64,000 nucleotides of DNA from Oligoflexia bacterium (GTDB lineage Bacteria; Bdellovibrionota_G; JALEGL01): positions 107,660 through 171,659 of the forward strand of contig DAOLES010000002.1 in the NCBI GenBank assembly GCA_035326705.1. Reading direction: 5' to 3'. Position numbers and translations under genes: made by a program. This document shows positions 16,594 through 26,079 of the stretch, piece after piece (the first letter of the stretch is position 1; the number at the start of each line of letters is the position of its first letter). A model generated the notes under the pieces. That model made no database searches, had not been told where the DNA came from, and worked only from the letters and a program-made list of their open reading frames with translations.

Positions 16594-18030
16594 ATGCCAA
16601 CTAAAATATATCCGGTTATTCTTTGTGGAGGTTCTGGAACTCGCTTATGGCCGGTTTCAAGAGAAGATTTACCAAAACAGTTTGTTAATTTTTTTTCAGA
16701 TAAAAGCTTATTACAAGAAACGCTTGAACTTACCTCAGATAGAGAAAATTATGCCCCACCCATTATTATCTCTAATCAAAGATTTGAACATCTTCTTAAA
16801 AGTCAAATACAAGCCATAGGCTTAGATTATACAGCCATCATCCTAGAGCCTGAAGCTAAAAATACAGCTCCAGCCATTGCTTTAGCAGCCTTAAGTTTAA
16901 TTGAAAACAATAGTGATGCATGCATGTTTGTGATGCCATCAGATCATAAAATTATGCAAGAAGAACTGTTTAATCAAACGGTTTTTGAAGCAGCAAAATA
17001 CGCTCAAAAAGGTAAACTGGTCACCATGGGGATTGAGCCACATTCTCCGCATACGGGTTATGGTTATATAGAATGTGGTGAACAATGTTCTGAAACAGAC
17101 CACGGCTTTGTTGTAAAAAGCTTTAAAGAGAAACCTAATCTAGAAACAGCTACACAATTTTTAAAAACCAATCAGTATGTTTGGAACAGCGGCATGTTTA
17201 TGTTTACGCCCAACAGCTATATAAACAATCTAACTTTGTATCAGCCAGAAATTATTGAAAATTCAAGACTAGCAATGCAAAACGCTCAACAAAATGATTT
17301 GGTGATCCATCCTGAGCAAGATAGCTTTTCTCAATGTACTTCAATATCAATTGATTACGCAGTTATGGAAAAAACATCTGATGCAGTTGTTGTCAAAGCT
17401 ACGTTTGACTGGAGTGATGTTGGTGAATGGACTGCAATTTCTGACTTATCAATTGCAAATGCAGATGAAGAAGGCAATGTTAAAAATGAAAATGTTTTTA
17501 TAGAAAACACCAAGAACACATATGTACATAGCAATGGCCGGTTGATTGCTGTTATTGGTTTAGAAGAAAGCATTGTTGTAGACACTAAAGATGCCTTATT
17601 GGTTGCTGCTAAAAGCCAAGCGCAAAGAGTAAAAAATATTGCGGAACAATTAAAATCATTAGATAGAGTGGAGTTAAAAAAACCAGCCGTTGTGAATAGA
17701 CCTTGGGGTTCATATGAGAGTGTTGATCAAGGTGAAAAACATCAAGTCAAGCATATAGTAGTGAATCCGGGACAAAAGCTTTCTCTTCAATACCATCATC
17801 ACCGCTCAGAACACTGGACAGTTGTTAGTGGAATTGCACTGGTAACAATCAATGGTGAAGAAAAGATCTTAAAAGAAAATGAATCTGTATTCATACCACA
17901 AGGAGTATCACATCGCCTTGAAAATAAAGGAACTGAAGCTTTGCATTTGATAGAAGTTCAGTATGGAAGTTACCTTGGAGAAGATGACATTGTTCGTTTA
18001 GAGGATGTTTACGGTAGGGTAACCAAGTAG
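16594..18030 (+). CDS. manC: Mannose-1-phosphate guanylyltransferase / mannose-6-phosphate isomerase
   Basis: A bifunctional enzyme for GDP-mannose. The N-terminal nucleotidyltransferase has VILCGGSGTRLWPVSRE and LPKQF, MPSDHKI, PHTGYGYIE and VKSFKEKPN. The C-terminal cupin has RPWGSYESV, VNPGQKLSLQYHHHRSEHW and IPQGVSHRLEN, the type II phosphomannose isomerase signature. At 478 residues it is full length. A GGGA about 9 nt before the ATG serves as ribosome binding site. It supplies GDP-mannose, probably to one or both GT4 enzymes flanking it. Confidence 0.95.
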   Translation: MPTKIYPVILCGGSGTRLWPVSREDLPKQFVNFFSDKSLLQETLELTSDRENYAPPIIISNQRFEHLLKSQIQAIGLDYTAIILEPEAKNTAPAIALAALSLIENNSDACMFVMPSDHKIMQEELFNQTVFEAAKYAQKGKLVTMGIEPHSPHTGYGYIECGEQCSETDHGFVVKSFKEKPNLETATQFLKTNQYVWNSGMFMFTPNSYINNLTLYQPEIIENSRLAMQNAQQNDLVIHPEQDSFSQCTSISIDYAVMEKTSDAVVVKATFDWSDVGEWTAISDLSIANADEEGNVKNENVFIENTKNTYVHSNGRLIAVIGLEESIVVDTKDALLVAAKSQAQRVKNIAEQLKSLDRVELKKPAVVNRPWGSYESVDQGEKHQVKHIVVNPGQKLSLQYHHHRSEHWTVVSGIALVTINGEEKILKENESVFIPQGVSHRLENKGTEALHLIEVQYGSYLGEDDIVRLEDVYGRVTK

Positions 18031-18147
18031 TTATTTTTCTAAATTTAATAGTAAAATATTCTAAGATTCAAAAACACATCATTTTGTTTATGCTCTTAGG
18101 CATAAGAAGAGCTGGGACAACAATTTTTTTTATGATAAACATTAACC

Positions 18148-19305
18148 ATGGAAATCTTAGTGGTTGCACATCAATATCCACCTTCTACAGGAGGAATGCA
18201 AAAACAATGTTATGAGTTGGTCACGCATTTAGAAAAAAATTATACAGTTCATAAACATATATACCAAAGCGTAGGTAATAAAGTGTGGTTTTTTTTAACT
18301 GCAGCTAAAAGAGTATTAAATTTTTTAAAAAGTCATCCTGAAACAAGATTGATTTATATCAATGATTTAATTATGCTTTTGTTTTTAACACCAATTTTAA
18401 AAAAAATTAAAATTCCAGTCATTGTTACTGTACATGGTCTTGATGTTGTTTATCCAAATACATTTTATCAACGCTGGCTTAAAAAAAATTTAAAAAAATT
18501 AAGTGCAATTGTTCCAGTTAGTTTTCAAACTGGAGAAGAGTTGATGAAACGTGGAGTTCAAAAAGAAATTATTTTTCCAGTAAAAAATGGAGTCTCTCTT
18601 GATCCTATTCAACAGTTTACCACAAAAGAAATTGATGAAACCTTGAAAAAATTTGGATTGAAACAATACAAAAAAATTATTTTGTCTATTGGTAGGCCTG
18701 TTGTACGAAAAGGTTTTTCATGGTTTGGAGAAAATATTGTACCTCACTTAGATAGTTCAACGGCTTATGTTATTGTTGGGCCCAAACTAGAAAATCCTAA
18801 GCTATACAGAACTTTGCTGAATATTCCTGGACTAAAAAAAATTATTCAAAGAATTTTTCTTTTAGGTGTACCAACGGATGATTTGAAAATTGAAACATTA
18901 CAAAAAAAATATTCTAATATAGTCCGTTTAAGTAACCTTTCTAACAAAGAACTTAAAATGCTATTGCAATATGCAGATTTATTTGTGATGCCAAATATAA
19001 AAGTGCATGGTGACTATGAAGGTTTTGGTTTAGTGACTCTGGAAGCAGCGTCATCCAAAACCATTTGTTTAGCAGCCAATGTTGATGGTATACCCTCAGC
19101 AATCACACATAAAAAAAATGGTGAATTATTAAAATCGGCAGATGTAGAGCTATGGAAAGCCAGAGTCATTGAACTGTTAAAAGATGATCAGCAAAGAGAA
19201 TCTTTAGCACAAGAGTATAAGATTTATACAGATGCAAACTGTTCATCTTGGCAAGATATGGCTTCTGAATACGTAGATGTTTTTAAAAAAATCATAAGCT
19301 ACTAA
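18148..19305 (+). CDS. GT4 glycosyltransferase
   Basis: A 385-residue GT-B glycosyltransferase. It starts with EILVVAHQYPPSTGGMQ, the classical GT4 N-terminus with a donor-loop GG. It continues with VTVHGLDVVYP, VKNGVSLD, SIGRPVVRKGF and EGFGLVTLEAASS (EX7E motif). Acceptor and donor cannot be told from the sequence. A -10-like TATGAT lies 11 nt upstream of the ATG and there is no Shine-Dalgarno. It is convergent with the RND exporter gene. Confidence 0.85.
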   Translation: MEILVVAHQYPPSTGGMQKQCYELVTHLEKNYTVHKHIYQSVGNKVWFFLTAAKRVLNFLKSHPETRLIYINDLIMLLFLTPILKKIKIPVIVTVHGLDVVYPNTFYQRWLKKNLKKLSAIVPVSFQTGEELMKRGVQKEIIFPVKNGVSLDPIQQFTTKEIDETLKKFGLKQYKKIILSIGRPVVRKGFSWFGENIVPHLDSSTAYVIVGPKLENPKLYRTLLNIPGLKKIIQRIFLLGVPTDDLKIETLQKKYSNIVRLSNLSNKELKMLLQYADLFVMPNIKVHGDYEGFGLVTLEAASSKTICLAANVDGIPSAITHKKNGELLKSADVELWKARVIELLKDDQQRESLAQEYKIYTDANCSSWQDMASEYVDVFKKIISY

Positions 19306-19336
19306 TTTTTTTTATCAAGTTACCAACAAAGTGTAA

Positions 19337-21787
19337 CTATTGCTTCTTTTTTGTCAGCAGAAAGTAATATGAGGGCAAAGCAACAAAAACAACAAATAAA
19401 CTAGCAAATTCACCTATTAAAGCCAATTTACCAAAAGAGGCAAGTGCCTGGCTGTTGGCACTGATTAAAGATAAGTAACTGACAATGGTGGTCATAGAAC
19501 AAACAATAATTGCTGATCCCGTGTTTTGAATAATTTGTGATAAGTTAGATTGACGTTGGGATAATTGATAAAAGAAATTGATAGCATAATCAATACCTAT
19601 TCCAAAGCTAATGGGCAGAGCAACGAAATTAATAAAATTAAATTTTATATCAAACATAACTTGAGCAAAGAGCATAAGCAAAAATGATGAGACGACTGAA
19701 ATTGCCATGTACATAATAAGCTGACGCCGTAAAAAAACGATTATAATGAATAAAATGACCAATAAAGAAAGCAAAGTTGTTTTTGGTGCATCTTTTTTGA
19801 TTGCAGCGATAAGGTCAGCTAAAATAAAACTTTGTCCAGCAACAATAGCATCACCAATTTTGGCAGCCCTTTGTTTTATGTCTTGAGTATATAAAACAAG
19901 ATTTTTTGAATCGTGTCCCAGTTTTGAACGAATAGGATAAAGGTAAGCAATGGTGTTATAAGTGTTTTCATCTTCTTTGAATTTACTTTTAATCAGTTCT
20001 GGTAAGTCTTTGGCAGCAATTTTTTTAATGTTAGATAAATTTTGTTTGATTTCAACAAGATCTTTTTTTTCTTTTTTATTTAAAAAATTAATGGATTTAT
20101 CATTGAGTAAGGTTTTTATTTTTTTTAATTCAACGAGTTTTTCATCTTGTTGAGTGGGAAGAAAAGAATAAATAGATTCACAACGGTCTAATAAATTATC
20201 AGGATCATTGCTATCAATACTATTGCTAATATCGTCACAAAATGCCTGATTGTCTTTATCAAAAAGAGCAACCGTAGGATTAACCTCTTTAAAAATATTG
20301 TTGGCTTTTTTAAAGATAGGATTGCTGGTTTTGTTTCTGAGTTTAGAAAAATCATACTCCAAAGAGTTGGGTAAATAGTTAATAATGGGTTTAATGGTTG
20401 ATAAAAGAAACAGGGTTAATATTACTGCTAGAATAACATGACGTTTTTGAATTAAATTAGCAAAAGCGTCACTTACAGTGTGAGCGATATTTGTAAAAAA
20501 CAATCTGGTTTTACTTTGGATATTTGAAGTAGAGCTATTGAATATAAATAGAGGCAAGATCATGAAGTTTGCTGCCCAAGCCAGAAAAATACCAATTGAA
20601 CCAACAATACCAAATTGTCTTAAGCTATTAATTTCTGAAAAATATAAGCATAGAAATGCCAAAGAAGTTGTGATTGCAGAGAAAAATGTAGAAAAAACCG
20701 TTTTATCTGTAGCTTTTAAAAATGCTTTAAACTTAGATGTATGATTTTTAGAAAAAGAAAAATAAGCTGATAATAAAAGTATGCCCGTGTTAACCCCATT
20801 ACCCACAATTATACTCATTAAAAAAACTGTGATTGAAGTTAGGTAATCAAAGCAAAAGTAAGCAATGCCCATAAGGGTTAAGACAGAATATACCAGTGGG
20901 ATGACTAAGAATAAAACAATCCGAACATTAAGAAAGTAAATAAACAAAATTAAAAAAACTAAAGATAAACACAAAGTCAAAGTAGATAACATATCTCGTA
21001 TAAGTGTCTTGTACTCAAAAACAGTTTCATAGAGAGAACCAGACAGTTTAATGCTTAAGTTTTTATGTTTGGTTTTTGGAATGGTTTGTTCTATGACCTC
21101 ATCTACTTTTTTAATTAATTTTTCATTGGATGCTATGCCACTGATGGATGAGCTAGGTTGAATGATGATAATTGCATAGTCTTGTTGCTTAGAAAAAAAG
21201 TAACCTTTGTAAAATTGGTCTGGGGAGTATTTATTTTGTTGAGAGTCTTTGTTTTTGTATTTTTCTTCAATATCAGAAATATCAAACTCAACTTCATTGT
21301 CTTCTAGGTCAAAAAATAAGGGGTTGTTTTTAAGTTTTTCGTATCTTATTTTTGCATTGAGGCGTTGACGAATGGTTTTTAGGTCTTCTAGATCTAGATA
21401 TAAGTATTTGTTTTTATCATAAAAATCTTTAGCATCTGATATTGTATAATTGACTTTCTTAATGAGTGTTGAGTCAATACGCTTAAGTACTGGAACCAGG
21501 GTGTCAATGCTGTCCACAATAAGATCTTTATCATCACTTTCAAGTACTATAGATAAGAGCTGTGTGCTTTCTTGTCTGCGTTCTTGTAAAAGATCCATTG
21601 CTAGAACACTGGGTTTGTTTTGGGGGAGTAAAAATTTGAAATCACTATTGATTTTTAGTTTTTGAACTAAAATCAAACTTGGCACCAAACATAAAATTAG
21701 CCAAAGACTATATTTAATAGGGTGTCTTAAAATATATTTTAAGATCTTTTTTTTATAAAAGTGATGAACAATTATTTTATATATCAT
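19337..21787 (-). CDS. RND superfamily (MMPL/HpnN-like) exporter
   Basis: This 816-residue protein has two repeats, each a transmembrane helix, a large periplasmic loop and a block of five helices: N-terminal helix around residues 28-42, helices around 270-430, a second loop, and helices around 680-810. Sterol-sensing-like stretches GNGVNTGILLLSAY and FGIGIDYAINFFYQ sit in the helical blocks. This architecture is that of MMPL/HpnN exporters that move lipids across or out of the inner membrane. The start lies 6 nt after the stop of the outer-membrane barrel gene, so the two form an operon. Lipid cargo, perhaps the sphingolipid made nearby, is inference. Confidence 0.85.
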   Translation of the reverse strand: MIYKIIVHHFYKKKILKYILRHPIKYSLWLILCLVPSLILVQKLKINSDFKFLLPQNKPSVLAMDLLQERRQESTQLLSIVLESDDKDLIVDSIDTLVPVLKRIDSTLIKKVNYTISDAKDFYDKNKYLYLDLEDLKTIRQRLNAKIRYEKLKNNPLFFDLEDNEVEFDISDIEEKYKNKDSQQNKYSPDQFYKGYFFSKQQDYAIIIIQPSSSISGIASNEKLIKKVDEVIEQTIPKTKHKNLSIKLSGSLYETVFEYKTLIRDMLSTLTLCLSLVFLILFIYFLNVRIVLFLVIPLVYSVLTLMGIAYFCFDYLTSITVFLMSIIVGNGVNTGILLLSAYFSFSKNHTSKFKAFLKATDKTVFSTFFSAITTSLAFLCLYFSEINSLRQFGIVGSIGIFLAWAANFMILPLFIFNSSTSNIQSKTRLFFTNIAHTVSDAFANLIQKRHVILAVILTLFLLSTIKPIINYLPNSLEYDFSKLRNKTSNPIFKKANNIFKEVNPTVALFDKDNQAFCDDISNSIDSNDPDNLLDRCESIYSFLPTQQDEKLVELKKIKTLLNDKSINFLNKKEKKDLVEIKQNLSNIKKIAAKDLPELIKSKFKEDENTYNTIAYLYPIRSKLGHDSKNLVLYTQDIKQRAAKIGDAIVAGQSFILADLIAAIKKDAPKTTLLSLLVILFIIIVFLRRQLIMYMAISVVSSFLLMLFAQVMFDIKFNFINFVALPISFGIGIDYAINFFYQLSQRQSNLSQIIQNTGSAIIVCSMTTIVSYLSLISANSQALASFGKLALIGEFASLFVVFVALPSYYFLLTKKKQ

Positions 21788-21793
21788 GACAGT

Positions 21794-23509
21794 TTAAAAA
21801 TTCGCTTTCAATCTAAGCCCAAATGAGAACTTATTATCTGCATTGACTCTAAACCTATTCCAAGTTGTTGGTCCCAAAGTATTTCCTATAAAAACAGATG
21901 CGTTTAACTTTTGCAAAATTGCATTGTTAGAAAGTACAAAATTCCTTTTTACACCAAACTCCATTGGGAGTTTCTTTTTTAGCGAGCTACCCACAAAAGT
22001 ATTCTCATTATTTGAGAAATTAATTGTATTTTGCAGGTATATAGCAGTATTTTTTATAAAAAAGTAGTCTAAAGCATTTTGTAAACCATAAAAAACCAGC
22101 CCGCGTCGTTGAACATAACCTACTGCAGGTGCAATTTGAACATGAGTTCGATTTAAAAGGCTTATATCTATAGGGAGAGCACTGGATATAATCCATAGAG
22201 TTTTTAAATCTCCTGGGCCTTCATGGTCGCCACTTAATATAAAAGGAATTCTTTTTTTGACGGGACTTTGAATAAAAAGGTCTCTATTTTCTTGTCTAAA
22301 GTTTTCAAGCAAATTGTTGCCTCTGGCCATTGTAGGCATAAGGCTTATTCGAAATGCTTTTTGTTGAGCATTAACCACTTCAAGCAACGTAAGTTTTCCT
22401 CCTATACCTTGCTCAGATTCATCGGTTTGTCCAAAAACATAATTGATGTAGATAAATGCGGTTAAGTCTGGAACAAATTCATACTCAAAGGATAGATGTT
22501 GAGAATTACTAGCGATGCTAGAGGAGACAGTAAAAGGGTGATGGATAGAGCTAGAGTAGCGGGATTGACTAGAATCAGCTTTTTTAAAATTAGGGTATAC
22601 CGTCATAGCCAGGCCCAAGCCATTAACGCGGGACTCTGCTAAAGGACTAAGTGCACCAATGTTTCCTAAGCCATTACTCAAAAATAAATCTGTGCTGATA
22701 TAGGGATTGACTCGGTATTGTAGCCCTATATCATAACGTAAAGTTTTTTTAGGTTCATGAGGTGAAAAATTAAGGCTGTTACTCCCATACACAGCTTGAA
22801 AAACACTGGACCAAAGCCCAAGCTTTTTGTGAAAGTTATAACTGACAGCGGAGCCAAAGCCTAATAAAGGCCCAAAAGCTTCAAAGTCATAAGGATTACT
22901 GGGTAAAAAGCTAGCGCTATTTTTTTTATATAAAACTGCTGTTGGAGCTATAGAAAAGCTCAATTTTTTTTTGACCCAGGAATACTGGGCACTGATTTTT
23001 GGGATGATGCCGCTACCATCAATTTCAGGTTGAGGCGGAGAGAAAAAAGTTGCGCCTCTTTGATAGCCAGAAAGCCAAAAACCAGCACTAATCATATGCC
23101 TCTGGCTTTGATCCGTAAAAAAATTATGTTTTAGTCCCAAGGTGAACTCATAATTTCCATTGTTTATACGTCCATTGAGATCAGTTAAATAAGAACTGTC
23201 AAAAACCTGAGCCCCCAGTTGGAGGTCTGTTTTATGACCTAAGCCATAAATAATTGAGGCACCCAAAAAAAATGGGGTGTCTTTGCCATCTACTTTTGAG
23301 ATGTCGTTGTAAATTCTTTGTCTAGCATCCAAAGCAAGCATATTTTTTCCAAGAACTTGAGCTGAAGTCTCATAGATGGGGGCTAAAGAAAAGTTTATGC
23401 TGGGTATATTATTGCCATATACAGGCATATTTGAAAAGAGGATGAATATAAGATTTATAGCTATTTGAAGGCCAAAAATAGGCTTGTTTTTATACATTTG
23501 AACAAACAT
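21794..23509 (-). CDS. Predicted outer-membrane beta-barrel protein, partner of the RND exporter
   Basis: I use the ATG at 23509, preceded by AGGTGAG. A signal peptide (IFGLQIAINLIFILFSNMPVYG) is followed by about 540 residues of alternating amphipathic strands rich in Tyr, Phe, Asn and Gly (GLGHKTDLQLGAQVF, LGLKHNFF, FGSAVSYNFHKKLGLWS). The protein ends FSFGLRLKANF, with the C-terminal Phe typical of BamA substrates. No family recognised. Tight linkage to the RND gene suggests that it receives the exporter's cargo or anchors it at the outer membrane. Confidence 0.72.
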   Translation of the reverse strand: MFVQMYKNKPIFGLQIAINLIFILFSNMPVYGNNIPSINFSLAPIYETSAQVLGKNMLALDARQRIYNDISKVDGKDTPFFLGASIIYGLGHKTDLQLGAQVFDSSYLTDLNGRINNGNYEFTLGLKHNFFTDQSQRHMISAGFWLSGYQRGATFFSPPQPEIDGSGIIPKISAQYSWVKKKLSFSIAPTAVLYKKNSASFLPSNPYDFEAFGPLLGFGSAVSYNFHKKLGLWSSVFQAVYGSNSLNFSPHEPKKTLRYDIGLQYRVNPYISTDLFLSNGLGNIGALSPLAESRVNGLGLAMTVYPNFKKADSSQSRYSSSIHHPFTVSSSIASNSQHLSFEYEFVPDLTAFIYINYVFGQTDESEQGIGGKLTLLEVVNAQQKAFRISLMPTMARGNNLLENFRQENRDLFIQSPVKKRIPFILSGDHEGPGDLKTLWIISSALPIDISLLNRTHVQIAPAVGYVQRRGLVFYGLQNALDYFFIKNTAIYLQNTINFSNNENTFVGSSLKKKLPMEFGVKRNFVLSNNAILQKLNASVFIGNTLGPTTWNRFRVNADNKFSFGLRLKANF

Positions 23510-23668
23510 GTTCTGCTCACCTACCATAAAAATGGTTTATTTTAGTGAATAATCCACATAAGGTTTATTTTTATATTGTATAAGCGCAGAATATATATTA
23601 GATGGTTTCTCTTGCATGTAAAATTTTGGACTTGTTCTATTTTTACAGGTGTAGGGTTTATAAAAATT

Positions 23669-25582
23669 ATGAAATTTTTGCTTAATACATTCAGCCGCTA
23701 TCAAAAGCAGATACAGTTTAGTGCCTTAATCGCAGTCATTCATACACTTGTGTTTGTAATTTTTTGCCTTAAAAAGGTTATTTTAGCGGATCAATACGTT
23801 GCTTATGGTTTTCTGCTATTGTTATCAACCTTTTCTGGTACGTTCTGGTTTTTATTGATGGTATCCTTAATTCCGGCGCGTTGGCTGCGGTTTTTAGTAA
23901 CATCCTTTGGCTTGCTTTTTTGGGCCATGTTAATTGTTTATAAAAAAGTGAGAGGCGCCTCATTGGACTTTTCTCTTTTGTATACCAATATCCAAGAGTT
24001 TTTATCCTATGATGGTATTCGTGAGATTGCAGTGTCTTTGGGACAATCCGAAATTGTAGCTCTTGCGCTTATTGTTATAAGTTTTATTTTATTGGAATTA
24101 AAATTTAAAGTTATATCGGGCCCTTTTACGAGTTTAAAAAAAGTAGCTTCAACCTTACTTATTGTCAGTCTGTTCAATGGGCTTGTATTTTTAGCCTTTC
24201 CAAAGAATCATCAAGAAATGTTTAGTTTTGCATGGTCGGCAAAGCGTTACTTTAATGATCCATTTATGTCGCTGGTCAAGCATGAAAGTGATCTTGAGGG
24301 TAAACAATACCCGTATGTATATGAGCACAAAGACGCTATAGAGAACACTCCTCCCAAACATATTATCTTGTTAATGTTAGAATCTTTTTCTGGTTTAGAG
24401 CTTTTTAAGTATGCGCCCAATGGAAAAGAAATAAGCCCTCATCTCAATGCTTTGGCAAAAAAAGGTTTATACATCAATCACTTTTACTCTGCCTCAGTAC
24501 AGACAGCCAGAGGTCATGTGGCTTCATTGTGTTCCTTAATTCCAAGTTTCAGACAAAAAATCATGACTCGGTATCAAGATAGTGGCCTCAATTGCTTACC
24601 AAAAATTCTATCAAAACAAGGCTACCACACCATTGCCATTAAAGGCGATGACTCTTTAATTTATGACAATGAGGGCGAGTTTTTACGCAAAATTGGCTTT
24701 GATGAAGTGTATGGCAATGACCACAATTTTGTTGATGCAAGCCCGCCTAGTAAAATATGGGGTTGGGGTCCACAAGATAGTGAGCTGTACAGAAAAACAA
24801 TTGCCCACGCAGACTCAATTTTTAAAAAAGATCCTGATAGCAAACTGTTTATTACCTTAGCCAGCATTTCACACCATCAGCCATTCAATGAAGTCCCTAA
24901 AGACCAGTTAAAGCTGTATACAGATCCTCAAAACTTTAGGGAGCGTTACTTGTCTTCTTTGCATTTGGCGGATGAATATTTAGGGACATTTATTGAAAAA
25001 CTTCAAGCCCATCCAAAATTTTCAAAAGATACCTTATTGATTGTTACTGGGGACCATGGCTTTCCCACAGGGAGAAATAAAAACACCAGCAATGAAATGA
25101 CTTACAGTGATGAATTGTTCAGAATTCCATTGGTGATGTATTGGCCAGGACAAATAAAAAGTAAGGCATTGCATGATGAAGCGTATACACAGCTTGATAT
25201 AGCGCCAACCATTTTAGAATTAACCAATATAAATACCTTAAGCCATTTTAATGGAAGGGTGATTCCTATTTTTGAACAATCTAAAGTATTGCCCAACAAT
25301 AGATCTATTATGTTTCAACCTTATGATGGGGGCTACTTTATCTCAATCAAGATGCCATACAAATATGTATACTCTGGAAGTACAGGAGAACAATATGTTT
25401 ATAACCTACTAGAAGATCCAGATGAAAAACATAATATTATTGGTCAAATGCAAGATAGCATTATCTTACAAAGCTTTAGACAAGATGTTATTAAGATTTC
25501 AAAAAATCAGGTATTGATTGAAGAAGATAGAATTTTTCCTAAGAGTCATAATAGCAGTGGTTTAAGTTTAAATGTTCAGTAA
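23669..25582 (+). CDS. LtaS/OpgB-like membrane phosphoglycerol transferase (sulfatase fold)
   Basis: About 637 residues from the ATG at 23669; the longer frame to 23576 needs a TTG. The N-terminus has about five hydrophobic helices. The extracytoplasmic alkaline-phosphatase-superfamily domain has HIILLMLESFSGLELF (metal Glu), QTARGHVASLCSLIP with the likely Thr nucleophile, and VTGDHGFPTGRNKNTSNEM with the metal Asp and His. Relatives move glycerol phosphate from phosphatidylglycerol to a polymer, glucan or lipid in the periplasm, leaving diacylglycerol. The convergent dgkA just downstream could recycle that DAG. The acceptor is unknown. Confidence 0.85.
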   Translation: MKFLLNTFSRYQKQIQFSALIAVIHTLVFVIFCLKKVILADQYVAYGFLLLLSTFSGTFWFLLMVSLIPARWLRFLVTSFGLLFWAMLIVYKKVRGASLDFSLLYTNIQEFLSYDGIREIAVSLGQSEIVALALIVISFILLELKFKVISGPFTSLKKVASTLLIVSLFNGLVFLAFPKNHQEMFSFAWSAKRYFNDPFMSLVKHESDLEGKQYPYVYEHKDAIENTPPKHIILLMLESFSGLELFKYAPNGKEISPHLNALAKKGLYINHFYSASVQTARGHVASLCSLIPSFRQKIMTRYQDSGLNCLPKILSKQGYHTIAIKGDDSLIYDNEGEFLRKIGFDEVYGNDHNFVDASPPSKIWGWGPQDSELYRKTIAHADSIFKKDPDSKLFITLASISHHQPFNEVPKDQLKLYTDPQNFRERYLSSLHLADEYLGTFIEKLQAHPKFSKDTLLIVTGDHGFPTGRNKNTSNEMTYSDELFRIPLVMYWPGQIKSKALHDEAYTQLDIAPTILELTNINTLSHFNGRVIPIFEQSKVLPNNRSIMFQPYDGGYFISIKMPYKYVYSGSTGEQYVYNLLEDPDEKHNIIGQMQDSIILQSFRQDVIKISKNQVLIEEDRIFPKSHNSSGLSLNVQ

Positions 25583-25623
25583 ATCAACTTTAGTCTTTAG
25601 TACGGACACAGCGAATTTGATTG

Positions 25624-25977
25624 CTAAAACACTTGCGACACGACAAATAGCATAAAAATAATAAAAGTCATCACTTGGGTGATAAAAACTGAGCCAGACA
25701 ATATATCTTTGATGAGTCCTACAACCCGGTCAAATTGTGGGTGAAAGTGGTCAAGATAAGCCTCAAATGCAGTATTAATAAGCTCAGCTGACAGCATAAT
25801 GCATGAGGAGATTATTCCTAACGCAAACCAAGTAATACTTGCATCAAAGTAGATAAAAAATACAATGAGAAGAATAGAGCAGAAAAGTTCTATTTTTAAA
25901 CTATGCTCAAGTTTAAAAGCATGTTTGAGACCATTCAACGAGAAAAACAATTTTTTATGTAAGTGCTGATTTTTCAT
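25624..25977 (-). CDS. dgkA: Diacylglycerol kinase
   Basis: A small integral membrane kinase (117 residues, three helices). The catalytic segment reads SAELINTAFEAYLD, keeping the two essential Glu and the Asn, followed by LIKDILSGSV with the Lys-Asp pair. It phosphorylates diacylglycerol to phosphatidic acid, or undecaprenol in some bacteria. Position opposite the LtaS-like gene suggests recycling of DAG from phosphoglycerol transfer. The alternative of lipid (ceramide) phosphorylation is speculative. Confidence 0.9.
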   Translation of the reverse strand: MKNQHLHKKLFFSLNGLKHAFKLEHSLKIELFCSILLIVFFIYFDASITWFALGIISSCIMLSAELINTAFEAYLDHFHPQFDRVVGLIKDILSGSVFITQVMTFIIFMLFVVSQVF

Positions 25978-26079
25978 GCGCCAATTATTCTGAAAAACTA
26001 TATAATAAGATAGATTCTATGTATATTTTTATACTATCTAGACTGAAGTTGAATAAAAATTATCTTATAAAGTTTAATA

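Noticed and set aside
18031..18147. Possible terminator between manC and the GT4 gene
   Set aside because: GCTCTT and AAGAGC can form only a 6-bp stem, and the T-run is separated from it by about a dozen bases; too weak to call.
23576..23668. 31-residue upstream extension of the LtaS-like protein
   Set aside because: Needs a TTG start; the ATG at 23669 gives a normal N-terminus just before the first membrane helix.
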